A stretch of DNA of 64,000 nucleotides from Candidatus Oscillochloris fontis (GTDB lineage Bacteria > Chloroflexota > Chloroflexia > Chloroflexales > Chloroflexaceae). Made by a program: the position numbers and the translations under genes. The stretch covers positions 1-64,000 of the forward strand of contig NZ_RYFD01000005.1 of NCBI RefSeq assembly GCF_004138135.1, written 5' to 3'. Positions 47,551 through 56,633 of the stretch are shown piece after piece; position 1 is the first letter of the stretch; every line of letters starts with the position of its first letter. Under the pieces are notes generated by a model. That model had not been told where the DNA came from, did not search any database, and saw only the letters and a list, made by a program, of their open reading frames with translations.

Positions 47551-48909
47551 AAACCCCGCCATCCACTCGGCATCACTGGTAGCACGGTAGCGAGAATAGC
47601 GAAATCCGGGTATCGTGCGTACTGCTTCACCGGCAATCAATTGTTGTAACAACCTTCCAATGGCTGTACCGAGGCTTATCGGTACGGCATTGCCTATTTG
47701 CCGGTATTGCTCAAGAATTGGCCCCGCAAATTGCCAGTGATCGGGAAATTCTTGTAAACGCCGATACTCTTCCACAGAGAGCGGGCGATCCTCTTCAGGA
47801 TGCGCAAGATCTGTGGCGGGCATGGCCGGATGCGTTACTAGTGTTGGGGCAGGTTTATCCCAGTGGAGTCGCCGCAAAAAGCCCGTCTTTCCGCCACCCG
47901 CAGTATAGGCGTTCCCCAGTGCCTCTGGTTGCAGATCTTGTGGCAGGGCACGCCAATTTTGGCCGGCTGATAACATGCGATAGAACCTCAGCCGCTTCTC
48001 AGGAAAGTTGATGTGGTGGTGGGTCGTTATATCGTGTGTTGCTTCCCGAAAGGTTCTCCAACGTGGTAATCCGTATTCTCCATGTTCAGTATGGGTGGGC
48101 GTGAGAAATGGTGGCTTCGTTCCATCACGCGCACAGATCATAACGACACGTTCTCGTATTTGGGGGCTGCCAAAATGAGCAGCATTATAGAGATTAAAAG
48201 AATAGCCGTATCCTGCGGCTTGAATAAGGTTTAGAATAAAATAGAGTGCCCCACCGGGCAGTTCATCAAAGGATAGTGGTGAGTATTGTGGCCCCCGCAA
48301 ATGATGTGGTCGGTGTGTGAGGGGGCTGGAGAGCAGGCCGCGCACATTCTCTATGACAAGGAATTTGGGGCGGATCGCCAAAGCAAGATCAAGGTAGGTC
48401 AGAAATACATTGCCGCGTTCATCACGGAAGCCATTGCGTTTACCTGCGGTGCTAAATGCTTGGCATGGCGGCCCGCCGATGATCAGGTCTACATCGTCTG
48501 TTTTGGATAATCCTGCAAAATCGAGGACTTCCTGCGCCGAATAGGTGGTAATATCGCCAATCAACGCCATATCGGGTCTGTTTAGTGTAATAGTTTGGCG
48601 GGAATATTTGTCAATCTCACACGCCAAGCGCACATCAATTCCTGATTTCTCTAGCCCTATGTCAAGCCCCATCGCACCAGAGAAGAAGCTGAGCGCAATA
48701 GGTTTGCTCTGTTTGGGTATGTATGATGGGTGATCTTCGGCAATGGTATGATTAATCGATTGGTATTGCATGAGGCTGCTTGACTCAATGAACCAACTCG
48801 TACCTAGTTTGCGGGCAGTAAGCGTACCTTCACGGCAGAGTGTTCGTACCCGTTGTTCACTCACACCAAGTATTGCCGCTGCATCGCTGATTGTTATCTC
48901 GGTACTCAT
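47509..48909 (-). CDS. Orphan DNA (cytosine-5) methyltransferase with N-terminal HTH domain
   Basis: 466 residues from the ATG at 48909 (AGGGA upstream). Residues 1-50 are a MerR/excisionase-type helix-turn-helix (ISDAAAILGVSEQRVRTLCREGTLTARKLGTSWFIE). The methyltransferase follows: motif I FFSGAMGLDIGLEKSG, motif IV GGPPCQAFS, motif VI ENVRGLL, motif VIII QIRERVVMI, a target region, and YRQIGNAVPISLG. No restriction gene is adjacent. The HTH may autoregulate or tether the enzyme. Divergent from the CHAT gene with 140 bp between them. Confidence 0.9.
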   Translation of the reverse strand: MSTEITISDAAAILGVSEQRVRTLCREGTLTARKLGTSWFIESSSLMQYQSINHTIAEDHPSYIPKQSKPIALSFFSGAMGLDIGLEKSGIDVRLACEIDKYSRQTITLNRPDMALIGDITTYSAQEVLDFAGLSKTDDVDLIIGGPPCQAFSTAGKRNGFRDERGNVFLTYLDLALAIRPKFLVIENVRGLLSSPLTHRPHHLRGPQYSPLSFDELPGGALYFILNLIQAAGYGYSFNLYNAAHFGSPQIRERVVMICARDGTKPPFLTPTHTEHGEYGLPRWRTFREATHDITTHHHINFPEKRLRFYRMLSAGQNWRALPQDLQPEALGNAYTAGGGKTGFLRRLHWDKPAPTLVTHPAMPATDLAHPEEDRPLSVEEYRRLQEFPDHWQFAGPILEQYRQIGNAVPISLGTAIGRLLQQLIAGEAVRTIPGFRYSRYRATSDAEWMAGFLAQSRREEAIQLS

Positions 48910-49049
48910 AAAAAGTTTCCCTGACGAAACAAAAACCAAGTACCTTGATTGTACTATAAGATTGCTACCCCGACAATTAAGGTCTCAAAACGCATACCCT
49001 GAGAGCGCGGGCTTCTTGTCCGTACTTCTAGAAGAAAGGAACCATCCCT

Positions 49050-50363
49050 ATGCCCAAGCAGAAGATTACGGGTGATTCGATAGAAGATGCACATCAGGAG
49101 GTACGTGGGGCAAGCGAGCCGGTGCAGCAGAAGATTGCTGGGCGGCGGGTGCGTGGGGTTACTCAGGTTGCGATTGGGCCAACGCAGCCTACGCCGCCGC
49201 CCGCTACTGCACTACCCTCCGCGCCACTGGAGGTGCGCCTTACGTGCCTCGCCACCACTGATGGTGTACGCATCATCTGGGAGGCGGGGCTGATTGGGCA
49301 GCGTGTGAGCCGCTTTGTGCCGCCATTTGTAGCGGCGGATCTGGAGTTGGTGCTGCGGGCGTTGGATCTTCTTCAGTACCCTGATTCCGGCTTTACTGGC
49401 ACTGAAGAGGCGCGCTTGGCCGCCCTCGGTATTCCATTGCTCAACGCGACCACCGCACGGGTGGTGGGGCAACAACTCTACCAGGCACTCACCGCCGATC
49501 CCCAGGCGGCCCAAGCACTCGGTACGCTGCGTGATGCCGCCGCGCATCAGGGGCTGGCACTCAGTCTGCATCTGCACCTCCCCACCCATGAACCTGGCTT
49601 GCTCGGTTTGCCCTGGGAGTTGCTCTGGCATCCCCACGAACCAACCCCGCTCCTGCTCAGTCGCGGGCAGGCTCATCACCTCACGCGCCACCTCGATCTG
49701 GCGCAGGCATCCCCCGCCCCGCACCCTCCGACTGACCCGCTGCGGCTGCTGGCGATTGCGCCCCAGGCGAATCTCGATCCAGCTATGCATGCCGCCGAAG
49801 AGGCCGCCCGCCTAGATGCATGGCGACCTCTGCTGGATCAGGGCCGGGTTGTTCTGCTGCCTACGCTCAGCCCGGCAACTCGTGTGGCACTCAGTGAGAC
49901 ACTACGCCGCGTCGGGCGAGTGGATGTGTTGCACTATATCGGCCATGGTGGGCTGCGTGAGCAGGGGGTGTTGCTGCTGGATAGCCCCGCTGGTCGGCTT
50001 GATCCTACGCCGATCAGTCAGTTGGCTCCGCTCTTGGCCCAGGCTCAGGTGCGCCTCGTGGTGCTAACCGCATGCCAGAGTGGGATGGTGCGCCAGCAGG
50101 TAGCGCCGGTTGGCGTGTTGAGCGGGGTGGCTCCGGCACTGATCGCCCAGGGCGTGCCAGCGGTGGTAGCGATGCAACATACGGTGCGTCAGCAGGACGC
50201 CAATCGGGCTACGCGCATCATCTATGAGCAACTGGTTGCCGGGGTGAGCCTCGCGGCGGCAGTGGCAGCGGCACGCATGGCGCTCTATACCGAGGCCCCC
50301 GATGGGGTCGCGTGGTATGTGCCGACGCTCTATGTTGGCCCCCAACCGAGCGTGGTACAATAG
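49050..50363 (+). CDS. CHAT domain caspase-like protein
   Basis: 437 residues. N-terminal 60 residues are polar and low-complexity; about 65-190 is an uncharacterised alpha/beta region; about 190-430 is CHAT. The catalytic His is in VDVLHYIGHGGL and the Cys in VVLTACQSG, both intact, followed by AQGVPAVVAMQHTV. CHAT proteases act in bacterial programmed death and defence when paired with sensors. No TPR repeats are fused, so a partner sensor is needed; the NACHT-FGE protein nearby is a candidate. AAAGGAA precedes the start. Confidence 0.88.
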   Translation: MPKQKITGDSIEDAHQEVRGASEPVQQKIAGRRVRGVTQVAIGPTQPTPPPATALPSAPLEVRLTCLATTDGVRIIWEAGLIGQRVSRFVPPFVAADLELVLRALDLLQYPDSGFTGTEEARLAALGIPLLNATTARVVGQQLYQALTADPQAAQALGTLRDAAAHQGLALSLHLHLPTHEPGLLGLPWELLWHPHEPTPLLLSRGQAHHLTRHLDLAQASPAPHPPTDPLRLLAIAPQANLDPAMHAAEEAARLDAWRPLLDQGRVVLLPTLSPATRVALSETLRRVGRVDVLHYIGHGGLREQGVLLLDSPAGRLDPTPISQLAPLLAQAQVRLVVLTACQSGMVRQQVAPVGVLSGVAPALIAQGVPAVVAMQHTVRQQDANRATRIIYEQLVAGVSLAAAVAAARMALYTEAPDGVAWYVPTLYVGPQPSVVQ

Positions 50364-50397
50364 CCCAAATACCAACCCTGATTGAAAGAATCCCGAT

Positions 50398-53196
50398 ATG
50401 CCGGCCGCAAACCCCTTTCATGGCCCCAATGCGGGCTATCTGATCGAGTTGTACGAGCGCTATTTGGCCGACTCCAGCGCGGTTGATGCTGAGACTCGCG
50501 CCTTCTTTGCTACTTGGACGCCGCCGCCCGATGATCCCGATGTGGTCGCGCTAGTGGCTGCTACTGCCCAGTCTCCCCTCGATGCGACCCGCATTGTGGG
50601 CGCGGCACGCCTCATCCGCTACATCCGCGAGCTTGGCCATACCGCCGCTCGGATCGATCCGCTTGGCTCGCCGCCGCCGAGTGACCCCGGTTTGGAGATG
50701 GTCAACCACGGCGTCACCAAGGCTGATCTGGCGCAGTTGCCCGCTGAGATTGTGCGTGGCCCGATCTCGCGCACGACGCCTAATGCGGCCGAGGGGGTCG
50801 AGCGCTTGCGTCAGGTCTACTCTGGCTCGATTGGCTATGAGACCGATCATATCCAGAATTTTGAGGAGCGTGAGTGGATTCGCCGCATGGCTGAGAGCCG
50901 CTTCTTCTTTGCGGATTTTGATACTGACCGCCAGCGTGAGTTGCTGGATCGCCTCAGTGAGGTGGAGGGTTTTGAGCGCTTCTTGCATAAGACGCTCCCT
51001 GGTCAGAAGCGTTTCTCGATTGAGGGTACCGATATGGCGGTGCCGGTGATTGATGCGATCATTCGGAATGCCGCTGCCGCAGGTACTCGTGAGGTGGTGA
51101 TCGGCATGGCCCATCGTGGCCGCCTGAATGTGTTGGCGCATATTCTGGGTAAGCCATACTCCTCAATTCTGAGTGAGTTCCATACGCCTGATTATAGTAA
51201 AGATACCTATACCGGCTGGACTGGCGATGTCAAGTATCATCTGGGGGCGCGTAAGGCGTACCGCGAGAGTGGTGTCACTGAGATGCCGATTACGCTGGCA
51301 CCCAACCCTAGCCACCTGGAGTTCGTCAACCCGGTGATTGTCGGGCGCGCCCGCGCTGCCCAGGAGAAGCGTACCCGCCCCGGCTACCCCCAGCGTGATG
51401 AGAAGGAGTCGCTGGCGATTCTGGTGCATGGCGATGCGGCTTTTCCTGGCCAGGGTATCGTAGCTGAGACGCTCAATCTCTCCCGGATTCAGGGCTACCA
51501 TATCGGCGGTACGATCCATATCATTCTAAATAATCAGATCGGTTTTACTACCAACTATCAGGATTCACGTAGTACCCATTATGCGTCGGATCTGGCACGC
51601 GGCTTTGAGATTCCGATTGTGCATGTCAATGCCGATGAGCCGGAGGCGTGTATTGCGGTTGCGCGGATGGCCTGGGCCTACCGCGAGAAGTTCCAGAAGG
51701 ATTTCCTGATCGATCTGGTGGGCTATCGGCGTTGGGGCCATAACGAGGGCGATGAGCCGGAGTTTACCCAGCCGCGTATGTATGAGAAGATCCGCAACCA
51801 CCCCACGGTGCGCGAGATCTGGGCGCGTGAGTTGGAACGGCGCGGCGTGATTACCTCTGCTGAGGCACAGGGCATGTTTGATGAGGTGCAGAGCCGCTTG
51901 CAACAGGCATTCGATCTGGTGCGCGAGCGTCAACGCCTCAGTACGACCATGCCGCCTGCGCCACCAAAGGCCAACGATAAGCCCAAGCCGCGCCCCACCG
52001 TCTATGCCAAGCCGCTTACGCCCCACCGCCTGATCGAGCTGAATGAGGCGCTGCTCGACCGCCCCGATGAGTTTACGCCGCATCCTAAGCTGGAGCGGAT
52101 GCTGCAACGCCGCCGCCAGGCCATCCACGACCCCGCCGGGATTGAGTGGGCACACGCCGAGGCGCTGGCGTTTGCCGCCATCCTCGCCGATGGTACCCCC
52201 ATTCGCCTGAGTGGCCAGGATAGTGAGCGCGGTACCTTCAGCCAGCGCCACTTGGTGCTGCACGATGTGATGACGGGCGAGCGTTTTATGCCGCTGCACC
52301 ACCTTCCCCAGGCGCGTGCGGCCTTCGCGGTCTATAATAGCCCGCTCTCCGAAGCGGCGGTGCTGGCCTTTGAGTATGGCTACAGCACCCACGCTCCCGG
52401 CACTATGGTGCTCTGGGAAGCCCAGTTTGGCGATTTTGCCAATGGTGCCCAGGTGATCATTGATCAGTTTATCGTCTCGGGGCGCGCCAAGTGGGGCCAA
52501 GATCCAGCCCTCGTGCTGCTCTTGCCCCACGGCTATGAGGGCCAGGGGCCGGAGCATTCGAGTGCGCGCCTGGAGCGCTTCTTGCAACTCGCCGCCACCG
52601 ATAATATCCGTGTCGCCAACTGTACCACCGCAGCTCAGTACTACCACCTGCTGCGCTACCAGGCCGCCTCGCTCTCCGGCTACCCGCGCCCGCTCGTGGT
52701 GCTCACGCCTAAGAGTCTGCTGCGCAATCCGCGTGCTAACTCGTCACTCAGCGACCTGAGCGACGAGACCTTCCAGCCAGTCCTCACCTTGGGCAGTGAC
52801 GCGCCTAACCCCGATCAGGTTACGCGGCTAATACTGGGAACCGGCAAGGTCACGGTTGATCTGCTGGCCAGTGGCGAGCTTGAACGTGCCGGAGGTAGCG
52901 TCGATCTGCTGCGGGTCGAACTGCTCTACCCCTTCCCAGAGGAAGAACTGCTCGCGCTGTTGGCCCGCTACCCCAACCTGCACGAGGTGGTCTGGATGCA
53001 GGAGGAGCCGCAGAACATGGGCGCGTGGAGCTACATTGCGCCCCGCCTACGCCAGATCCTGCCCGCCGAGGTCTCGTTGCACTACGTCGGGCGTGGTGAG
53101 TCGGCGAGCCCAGCCGAGGGGCTGCATAGCCAACATACACTCGAACAGAACCGCATCATTCGCACTGCCGTGCAGGGTGTGTCGGTTATTGTGTGA
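50398..53196 (+). CDS. sucA: 2-Oxoglutarate dehydrogenase E1 component
   Basis: 932 residues. N-terminal E1o segment (NPFHGPNAGYLIELYERYLADSSAVD), thiamine-diphosphate core (HGDAAFPGQGIVAETLNLS, NNQIGFTT, YRRWGHNEGDEPEFTQP) and transketolase-like C-terminal part (RLSGQDSERGTFSQRH). TCA-cycle enzyme. The last codons and the TGA stop lie inside a 17-bp-arm hairpin. The E2 gene follows after two repeats. Confidence 0.95.
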   Translation: MPAANPFHGPNAGYLIELYERYLADSSAVDAETRAFFATWTPPPDDPDVVALVAATAQSPLDATRIVGAARLIRYIRELGHTAARIDPLGSPPPSDPGLEMVNHGVTKADLAQLPAEIVRGPISRTTPNAAEGVERLRQVYSGSIGYETDHIQNFEEREWIRRMAESRFFFADFDTDRQRELLDRLSEVEGFERFLHKTLPGQKRFSIEGTDMAVPVIDAIIRNAAAAGTREVVIGMAHRGRLNVLAHILGKPYSSILSEFHTPDYSKDTYTGWTGDVKYHLGARKAYRESGVTEMPITLAPNPSHLEFVNPVIVGRARAAQEKRTRPGYPQRDEKESLAILVHGDAAFPGQGIVAETLNLSRIQGYHIGGTIHIILNNQIGFTTNYQDSRSTHYASDLARGFEIPIVHVNADEPEACIAVARMAWAYREKFQKDFLIDLVGYRRWGHNEGDEPEFTQPRMYEKIRNHPTVREIWARELERRGVITSAEAQGMFDEVQSRLQQAFDLVRERQRLSTTMPPAPPKANDKPKPRPTVYAKPLTPHRLIELNEALLDRPDEFTPHPKLERMLQRRRQAIHDPAGIEWAHAEALAFAAILADGTPIRLSGQDSERGTFSQRHLVLHDVMTGERFMPLHHLPQARAAFAVYNSPLSEAAVLAFEYGYSTHAPGTMVLWEAQFGDFANGAQVIIDQFIVSGRAKWGQDPALVLLLPHGYEGQGPEHSSARLERFLQLAATDNIRVANCTTAAQYYHLLRYQAASLSGYPRPLVVLTPKSLLRNPRANSSLSDLSDETFQPVLTLGSDAPNPDQVTRLILGTGKVTVDLLASGELERAGGSVDLLRVELLYPFPEEELLALLARYPNLHEVVWMQEEPQNMGAWSYIAPRLRQILPAEVSLHYVGRGESASPAEGLHSQHTLEQNRIIRTAVQGVSVIV

Positions 53197-53227
53197 TGTT
53201 TGGCGGCGCAGCCGCCAAACATCACAC
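53191..53227. repeat. Palindrome at the sucA stop, family A core
   Basis: Perfect 17-bp arms GTGTGATGTTTGGCGGC and complement, loop GCA. The first arm contains the sucA stop codon. Confidence 0.85.
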
Positions 53228-53284
53228 AAGAGATTTGTTAGACATGGTTTCAGAAGGGGCGTATCAACTTGACCGTTGCGTTAT

Positions 53285-53421
53285 GGCCCTCACCCCCCTA
53301 GCCCCCCTCTCCCGTTCGCTATGCGAACAGGCGAGGGGGGAATAGGAGCGGAGATCCACTAAGAATGTGCCCCCCTCTCCTGTGGGCGCAGCCCACGGGA
53401 GAGGGGTTGGGGGTGAGGGCC
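53285..53421. repeat. 137-bp intra-operon repeat, family B (copy 4)
   Basis: Same orientation and length as the copies at 20907 and 24551; between sucA and sucB. Confidence 0.9.
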
Positions 53422-53485
53422 GTTCGGCGGCAAAGGGATGTTCCTTTGTAGTAGACTGATCTTAATAAGGATAGAAAGCAGCATC

Positions 53486-54772
53486 ATGGCCTACGAGATT
53501 AAAGTTCCCGCCCTGGGCGAATCGATAGTCGAGGCGACCGTTGCCAAGTGGCTCAAGCGTGAAGGCGACCCGGTTGCGGCGGGTGAGGCGGTGGTGGAGT
53601 TGGAGACCGACAAGGTGAACCTCGAAGTGGCCTCGGATCACGCCGGGGTGTTGGGTTCAATTCTGTGTGGCGAGGGTGCGACGGTGGCCATCGGCGATGT
53701 GTTGGCGACGGTGGGTGCGGGTAGTGGGGTGGTTGCGCAAGCGGTTCCGGTAGTCCCTGTTCCTGTGGCGGCGACTTCCGCCCCCGCTCCCGCTCCCGCT
53801 CCAGTCGCGGCCACCCCGTTGGCGCAGCGCGTCGCCGCCGAGCATGCGCTCGATCTGAGTGGGGTTGCGGGCAGCGGTGTGGATGGCCGCGTCACCAAGG
53901 TGGATGTCTTGAAGGCGGTGGCTCCCGCGCCCGCGCCGGTGGCTCCCGCACCCGCGCCGGTGGCTCCCGCACCCGCGCCGGTGGCTCCCGCACCCGCGCC
54001 GGTGGCTCCCGCACCCGCGCCGGTGGCCCCCAAACCTGCTCCAGCCGCCCCGGTTGCCGTGGCCCCCAGCGGACGCCCCGAAGAGCGCCAGCGCCTCAGC
54101 CGCCGCCGCCTCACCATCGCCCGCCGCTTAGTCGAAGCCCAGCAGAGCGCAGCGATCCTCACCACCTTCAACGAGATTGACATGAGCGCGGTGATGGAAC
54201 TCCGCAAGCGGCGCAAAGACAGCTTCAAGGAACGCAACGGCGTCAACCTGGGCTTTATGTCCTTCTTCACCCGCGCCGTGATCGGGGCACTCAAAGCCTA
54301 CCCCATCGTCAATGCCGAGATCCAGGGTGACGAGGTGGTACTCAAGCACTACTACGACATCGGGATTGCCGTGGGGGTAGACGAGGGGTTGGTGGTACCG
54401 GTGGTGCGCGACGCCGACCGCAAGGGATTTGCCGCGTTGGAACGTGAAATCGGCGAACTGGCCGGGAAGGCGCGGGCGGGCACACTCAGCCTCGCGGAAC
54501 TCCAGGGCGGCACCTTCACCATCACCAACGGCGGGGTCTACGGGTCACTCATGTCCACCCCCATCCTCAACACGCCCCAAGTCGGCATCCTAGGGATGCA
54601 CAAGATCGAAGAGCGTGCGGTCGTGGTGGGCGGGCAGATCGTCATCCGCCCGATGATGTACGTCGCCTTCTCGTATGACCACCGCCTGATTGACGGTAGT
54701 ACCTCGGTACGCTTCCTGGTTCGCATCAAAGAATTGATCGAAGACCCCGAAGCGTTGTTGTTAGAGGGGTAG
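53486..54772 (+). CDS. sucB: Dihydrolipoamide succinyltransferase (E2)
   Basis: 428 residues. Lipoyl domain (residues 1-77, lipoylated Lys in [10 protein letters not shown]), Ala/Pro linker, peripheral subunit-binding domain (about 110-150), a second Pro/Ala linker encoded by a 21-bp tandem repeat (53934-54025, APAPVAP units), and the catalytic domain with YDHRLIDG (HxxxD). ATG at 53486. Forms the OGDH core with SucA; no lpd in the window. Confidence 0.95.
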   Translation: MAYEIKVPALGESIVEATVAKWLKREGDPVAAGEAVVELETDKVNLEVASDHAGVLGSILCGEGATVAIGDVLATVGAGSGVVAQAVPVVPVPVAATSAPAPAPAPVAATPLAQRVAAEHALDLSGVAGSGVDGRVTKVDVLKAVAPAPAPVAPAPAPVAPAPAPVAPAPAPVAPAPAPVAPKPAPAAPVAVAPSGRPEERQRLSRRRLTIARRLVEAQQSAAILTTFNEIDMSAVMELRKRRKDSFKERNGVNLGFMSFFTRAVIGALKAYPIVNAEIQGDEVVLKHYYDIGIAVGVDEGLVVPVVRDADRKGFAALEREIGELAGKARAGTLSLAELQGGTFTITNGGVYGSLMSTPILNTPQVGILGMHKIEERAVVVGGQIVIRPMMYVAFSYDHRLIDGSTSVRFLVRIKELIEDPEALLLEG

Positions 54773-54781
54773 GAAAGGGGA

Positions 54782-54820
54782 ATGTGTGGGTGCGCCCGCG
54801 CAGCGGGCGCACCCACACAT
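54782..54820. terminator. Long hairpin between convergent sucB and AP2-like gene
   Basis: Perfect 18-bp arms (54782-54799 and 54803-54820), loop GCA. Placed at the ends of two convergent genes, 10 and 6 bp away, so a bidirectional terminator is likely, although T-tracts are weak. Confidence 0.65.
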
Positions 54821-54825
54821 AAGAA

Positions 54826-55485
54826 TTATTCCACCGGCATGCGGTGGCGCGCCTTCTCAAACTTCTCGCGGGCGCGGCGAGCCAACGCCAGGGCACGGCG
54901 CTCGCCGTGCTTGGCGATGGAGTACGAGGTACGCCGGATACGCTGACCGTCCCGCCAGGTGGCCTCGTACACCTCGCGGCCATCCTTGACGGTGCGCCGC
55001 ACACCCACAATCCCGGTGCTGGTGCGCGAAACCCCGATCACTTGGCGCTCGGTACGCGGCTTGCCCAACTCGCGCTCCGCCTCGTTGCGCCAATCCAGCG
55101 CCGCACTTAGCGCCGCCAAGCGATCCCCGTGAACCGAATCAGAGAAGAACTTACTGCGGCGCTGCTTGTTCCATGTCACGCGCACAAAATAACCAAAGGT
55201 GCGCTTGGCCGGATGATCAATGCGCGTAATTCCCTTGTGTTTGGTCGTTTTGGGACGCAGGCGCACCGGAATTGATTTGGGGTCGGGTGTCGCGGTCGCC
55301 CGCAACGCCGCCAGCGCCTCATCCTGGCTCGTGGTGTTGCGCTCAGCCCGCAGGCTGGCCAACATCTCCTCGGCAACCAGCGGCGGCGGCTCGTAACGTA
55401 GCGCAGCCAGATGATCATCAACCATCAACGGGGTGATCGTGGCCTCACCAGAGGAAGGCAGGGGCGCAGCAAACTGCTCATCCAT
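54826..55485 (-). CDS. Protein with two AP2-like DNA-binding domains
   Basis: 219 residues. Residues about 80-135 (KGITRIDHPAKRTFGYFVRV ... RSKFFSDS ... AALSAALDWRNEAE) and 155-205 (GIVGVRRTVKDGREVYEATW ... RTSYSIAKHGERRALALA) both show the three-strand-plus-helix pattern of AP2/ERF domains. In bacteria these usually accompany HNH nucleases or integrases; neither is fused here. Residues 1-75 are polar and unassigned. AGGAG 10 bp before the ATG at 55485. Possibly a transcription factor (inferred). Confidence 0.7.
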   Translation of the reverse strand: MDEQFAAPLPSSGEATITPLMVDDHLAALRYEPPPLVAEEMLASLRAERNTTSQDEALAALRATATPDPKSIPVRLRPKTTKHKGITRIDHPAKRTFGYFVRVTWNKQRRSKFFSDSVHGDRLAALSAALDWRNEAERELGKPRTERQVIGVSRTSTGIVGVRRTVKDGREVYEATWRDGQRIRRTSYSIAKHGERRALALARRAREKFEKARHRMPVE

Positions 55486-55664
55486 CGTGGCACTACTCCT
55501 ATTGGGTGAAAAAATGAAGTCTCAACCAGATTTATAGGTGTAGGATACCATAGGTTGCGTAGACGCACAAGCTTTGCAAAGTTGTTGTTCATTAATTATT
55601 GGGCAACCAATCCGGGTGTTATGATAGGCATGCCATGGGCAACGTCATTGGGGCCACCCCAAAC

Positions 55665-55723
55665 TTTCATATTTCTCGTATTTTTTGGCGGCTGCGCCGC
55701 CAAAAAATACGAGAAATATGAAA
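55665..55723. repeat. 59-bp perfect palindrome, family A type
   Basis: 28-bp arms (55665-55692 and 55696-55723), loop TGC. Ends 4 bp before the ATG of the AEC carrier gene, so the mRNA hairpin would cover or adjoin its ribosome-binding site. Confidence 0.9.
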
Positions 55724-55727
55724 TCGC

Positions 55728-56633
55728 ATGCCACAACTGATCACTATTTTTCTGAATGTTCTAGCCCCAGTCTTCTTATTAGTCCTCACCGGCTATCTGT
55801 TTGGGCCACGCTTACAACTAGAAGCGCGCACCCTCTCGCGGCTGGCCTACTTCATCCTCACCCCCGCTTTTGTCTTCAATGTCCTCAGCCAGACCCGGAT
55901 TGAGCTAGGGTTAGCCGGGCGCATGATCGGCTTCATCACCCTCGTCTACCTCGGTTCGGTGCTGGTGGCCTTCGTCGTTGCCCGCCTACTGCGGCGCTCC
56001 CAGGCCATGACCTCGGCCTATGTGATGATCGCGGTCTTTGGGAATGTGGGCAACTTCGGCTTGCCGATCATCCAGTTTGCGGTTGGCCCCAATGCGTTGG
56101 GGGTGGCGACGATCTACTTCCTCGCAAATCTCGTGCTCGCGTTTGTCGTTTGTGTGGCAGCGGCGAACGTCAGCCGGGGCTTCAATCTGGCCATGGTCGG
56201 GCAGGTCTTTCGCACCCCGGCCCTGATCGCTATCGTTCCGGCCTTGTTGGTGAATGTCTCTAACATTCAGTTGCCCCCGGTGGTTGTGCGCCCACTCGAC
56301 CTGCTCTCCGGGGCACTTATCCCAATCATGCTGCTGATCTTAGGGGTTCAGTTGGCTGGTGCCGGGCGGCTGCGCTTCAGTTCCGATCTCTTTATTTCCA
56401 GCGCCATCCGCCTAATCAGCGGGCCAGTCTTGGCCTTCACTCTCATCGGCTGGTTCGCCCTCCCCGAACTAGAAGCCCACGTCGGCATCATGCAGGCCAG
56501 CATGCCAGCGGCCATTCTCGTCAGTATCATCGCGCTAGAGAATGATCTCTTGCCGCAGTTTGTCACCACCACGGTGCTCTTCAGTAATCTGGTGAGTGTT
56601 TTGAGTTTGGCGGTGGTGTTATTGCTGTTGTAG
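55728..56633 (+). CDS. AEC family (auxin efflux carrier-like) transporter
   Basis: 301 residues, about ten membrane segments. Family traits: N-terminal LAPVFLLVLTGYLFG, the mid-protein FGNVGNFGLPI signature, and a C-terminal LPQFVTTTVLFSNLVS. Bacterial members export or exchange dicarboxylates and similar anions; substrate unknown. No Shine-Dalgarno separate from the upstream palindrome. Its TAG stop runs into the next family A repeat. Confidence 0.88.
   Translation: MPQLITIFLNVLAPVFLLVLTGYLFGPRLQLEARTLSRLAYFILTPAFVFNVLSQTRIELGLAGRMIGFITLVYLGSVLVAFVVARLLRRSQAMTSAYVMIAVFGNVGNFGLPIIQFAVGPNALGVATIYFLANLVLAFVVCVAAANVSRGFNLAMVGQVFRTPALIAIVPALLVNVSNIQLPPVVVRPLDLLSGALIPIMLLILGVQLAGAGRLRFSSDLFISSAIRLISGPVLAFTLIGWFALPELEAHVGIMQASMPAAILVSIIALENDLLPQFVTTTVLFSNLVSVLSLAVVLLLL

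Noticed and set aside
47290-49050. Template repeat, Avd or reverse transcriptase of a diversity-generating retroelement beside the NACHT gene
   Set aside because: No near-copy of the gene end, no reverse transcriptase motif (YxDD) and no Avd-like helical protein could be found.
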